DNA from: Planctomycetota bacterium
GTDB lineage: Bacteria > Planctomycetota > Planctomycetia > Pirellulales > Thermoguttaceae
NCBI GenBank assembly: GCA_018897395.1
Contig: JAHIKV010000300.1
Span: 1-6,356 of the forward strand
Reading direction: 5' to 3'
DNA length: 6,356 nt
A program made the position numbers and the translations under genes. The number at the start of each line of letters is the position of its first letter. Position 1 is the stretch's first letter. The notes beneath the pieces are model-generated. The model was given only the letters and a program-made list of their open reading frames with translations. It ran no database searches and had not been told where the DNA came from. Of this stretch, positions 5,101 through 6,356 are shown in pieces.

Positions 5101-5203
5101 GATGGGTAAAACACTTACCATATCGTTTATACCACCAGGAGGACCGCTCTTTCATAGAATCAGAATCCGGGAATCCGAAATCGTTTAAATGGTTGACAGG
5201 GTT

Positions 5204-5375
5204 CTGCACTTTCTGAAAAAACGAGCCTCCCGGATCAATAATCCCCGAGAAATACGGGGGTCAATTTCAATAATGCCGTTTTCAGGGCTCATTTTGAGCC
5301 ACGAAAACAACCCCAACATCAAGAAACCTCGAGAAAATCGAGGTTTTCAGCCTCCGATTTTTTCAGAAAGTGCAG
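5204..5375. mobile_element. MITE-like element 2 (172 bp), same terminal repeats as element 1
   Basis: The ends CTGCACTTTCTGAAAAAA (5204-5221) and its inverse (5358-5375) match perfectly over 18 bp and are the same as those of element 1. AGGGTT flanks both sides (5198-5203 and 5376-5381), a 6-bp target duplication. The interior is unlike element 1 and holds three hairpins: CCCCG/CGGGG (5243-5247/5255-5259), GGCTCA/TGAGCC (5286-5291/5295-5300) and AAACCTCGA/TCGAGGTTT (5324-5332/5338-5346). No coding sequence. Confidence 0.83.
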
Positions 5376-5392
5376 AGGGTTGTTACAATAAG

Positions 5393-5398
5393 TATAAT
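5393..5398 (+). promoter_or_regulatory. -10 box of the PEP-CTERM gene, next to element 2
   Basis: A perfect TATAAT sits 17 bp past the right end of element 2 and 64 bp before the start codon at 5462. The expected -35 position (5370-5375) is the terminal GTGCAG of the element, a poor match, so an activator or another sigma factor may be needed if this promoter is real. Confidence 0.4.
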
Positions 5399-5461
5399 GA
5401 TGCTAAGAATCGAGAAAGTCCTGGGTGTTTACAGCAAGATGTTTTTACAAGGAGAAGATCG

Positions 5462-6058
5462 ATGTGGTGTGGAAAACAGAACAGCATTGGTAGAAAAGGT
5501 AGGAAAAGAGTATGGGGCATTTGTGCCGTGGCGACGCTAGCCGCCATTGCCATGCTATCCGCCGGAAGCCCGGTTTGGGCAGAAGTCATAATTGCCGTTG
5601 ATGATCTGGTTGTTGACCCCGGCGCCAGTATTACGTCTCCTATTATGGTTAATGGCGTGACAGATCTTGCTGGCGGATTGATTTCGGTCGATTTTGACTC
5701 CACCGTAGTTGACGTAACCAACGTAACAGCAGGAGATTTCTCTTTTTTTCTGTGGTCGGACAACACTCACGTGAGTGGTGACATTTACCAGTTGAGAGTG
5801 TCTACCATGGAATTGGGCGGCTATACCGGAGATGTTGTCTGGGCCAATGTAACTTGGACGGCGGTAGGCAGCCCGGGAGACTCATGTGTGTTGACAGTAT
5901 TCTCCGACGATTTATCAGATACCAATATTCTTCCGATCCCCCACTCGCATGACAGTGGGAGCTTTACAATTACTCCCGAGCCGTCGAGCTTGGCGTTATT
6001 GGCGAGTCTGGCGGTCATGGGAGGTCTGATGTTTTTGTGGCGCCGCCGCCGGGGGTAA
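5462..6058 (+). CDS. PEP-CTERM protein with cohesin-like domain
   Basis: A 198-residue secreted protein. Residues 1-40 are a signal peptide (RKGRKR at 11-16, hydrophobic 18-34, cleavage VWA|E). Residues about 42-170 look like a cohesin-type beta-sandwich: VDPGASITSPIMVNGVTDLA, GGLISVDFDSTVVDVTNVTAGD, then DVVWANVTWTAVGSPGDSCVLTV. Residues 172-198 are a PEP-CTERM anchor: PEPSS, a hydrophobic helix ALLASLAVMGGLMFLW, and RRRRG. PEP-CTERM tails are sorted and cleaved by an exosortase (EpsH/XrtA family), so the mature domain probably ends at the cell surface or is released. The cohesin-like domain may bind a dockerin-type partner, which is inference. ATG 5462 is chosen because AAGGAG (5449-5454) lies 7 nt upstream; the open frame extends further left only through element 2. 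Base composition is AT-richer than rodA or pcm, suggesting a different origin. Confidence 0.88.
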   Translation: MWCGKQNSIGRKGRKRVWGICAVATLAAIAMLSAGSPVWAEVIIAVDDLVVDPGASITSPIMVNGVTDLAGGLISVDFDSTVVDVTNVTAGDFSFFLWSDNTHVSGDIYQLRVSTMELGGYTGDVVWANVTWTAVGSPGDSCVLTVFSDDLSDTNILPIPHSHDSGSFTITPEPSSLALLASLAVMGGLMFLWRRRRG

Positions 6059-6206
6059 AGTCGGTGGCGATCGGCAGCAGCCCGTTGCCGGCCGCTCCGT
6101 CGCGTTTCTCGTGCGGCGTGGTCTTCACGACGACCAGTCGGATGGGGTGGTCGGGCTGGGCGTCGGCCTTCGACGTCTCACCCAGCCGCACCCACCAGCG
6201 GGCGAT
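6058..6206 (-). pseudogene. Fragment of a probable IS4-type transposase
   Basis: Read on the minus strand from 6206, the frame gives RWWVRLGE, then HPIRLVVVKTTPHEKR and GLLPIATDF. This resembles the middle of IS4-like DDE transposases (a W-V-R-L-G-E stretch, an IRLV-V-K segment, then LLPIATDL just before the helix that carries the catalytic Glu). Only about 49 codons remain. Homology appears to stop at the PEP-CTERM stop codon on one side and just before the hairpin at 6218 on the other. It is therefore a relic without catalytic residues. The family assignment is from memory of the motif order, not a search. Confidence 0.5.
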
Positions 6207-6217
6207 TATGAATTCTC

Positions 6218-6235
6218 GCCGGGTTGCAACCCGGC
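6218..6235. repeat. Hairpin immediately upstream of the second group II intron
   Basis: Perfect 18-bp palindrome GCCGGGTTGCAACCCGGC. It shares its 12-bp core GGGTTGCAACCC with the terminator at 160-187 but lacks a T run. It ends three bases before the intron start at 6239, the position a terminator-like hairpin occupies upstream of class C group II introns. Confidence 0.85.
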
Positions 6236-6238
6236 CTA

Positions 6239-6356
6239 GTGCGCTTGTAAGTGTATCGAATCAGCAGGGTGGGAGTCCCTGTCGAAGTTGGGTCTGAACT
6301 TTGTAACCAATAGTAACTGCGTCCTCGTGAGAGGGGGTGGAGAGCAACTGGAGGTG
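6239..6356 (+). mobile_element. Group II intron, 5' end (start of domain I), cut by window edge
   Basis: GTGCGC at 6239-6244 matches the conserved GUGYG 5' end of group II introns. It is followed by domain-I-like structure: CAGGG/CCCTG (6265-6269/6277-6281) around a purine-rich loop with GAGTCC, and CCTC-GTGA-GAGG (6323-6334), a GNRA-type tetraloop hairpin. No coding sequence fits this stretch. Orientation is the same as the intron ending at 140, but the two ends face away from each other, so they are two separate copies rather than one intron. The remainder lies right of the window. Confidence 0.68.

Noticed and set aside
4965..5216. Plus-strand gene of 83 codons
   Set aside because: It crosses both an element end and its target duplication and ends inside the next element, so it cannot be an ancestral gene.
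5189..5461. Extended N-terminus for the PEP-CTERM protein
   Set aside because: The extra 91 codons are the translation of MITE-like element 2. A good ribosome site and a signal peptide start at 5462.

Overview
This window looks like chromosomal DNA from a planctomycete (Planctomycetota, probably Pirellulales-like). The evidence is a secreted Cys-rich protein ending in a TIGR03000-type domain, a cohesin-like PEP-CTERM protein, and several intergenic palindromic and heptamer repeats of kinds I associate with that phylum. This taxonomic placement is inferred from recognised protein types, not from a marker gene. Most genes are GC-rich, while about 4.8-6.0 kb is clearly more AT-rich and full of mobile-element signatures.

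Layout: 1-140 is the 3' end (domains V and VI) of a group II intron on the + strand. A terminator (155-187) and the TIGR03000 gene (216-962, -) follow. After a promoter region, a palindromic insertion of about 176 bp lies exactly at the 5' end of a rodA/ftsW-type SEDS gene (1432-2571, +). rodA converges on an exported protein-L-isoaspartate methyltransferase with a C-terminal carbohydrate-binding-like domain (2658-3884, -), and a 67-bp heptamer tandem repeat fills the gap between them. Divergent from pcm is a small overlapping gene pair, DUF4160-like (4038-4274) and DUF2442-like (4255-4536).

The accessory stretch from 4.55 kb holds a large inverted repeat (4550-4659), then two MITE-like elements (4821-5100 and 5204-5375). 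The two share the same terminal inverted repeats and each is bounded by short direct repeats. A PEP-CTERM/cohesin-like gene (5462-6058, +) follows. Next come a fragment of a probable IS4-type transposase (about 6058-6206, -), a hairpin (6218-6235), and what looks like the 5' end of a second group II intron (6239 to the window end).

No single multi-gene system is evident. rodA acts in peptidoglycan elongation, Pcm in repair of damaged exported proteins, and the DUF4160/DUF2442 pair is of unknown (toxin-antitoxin-like) role. The main interest is the density of non-coding mobile DNA and how it sits on gene ends: palindromes at the rodA start, heptamers at both convergent stop codons, a MITE beside the PEP-CTERM promoter, and intron ends at both window edges.
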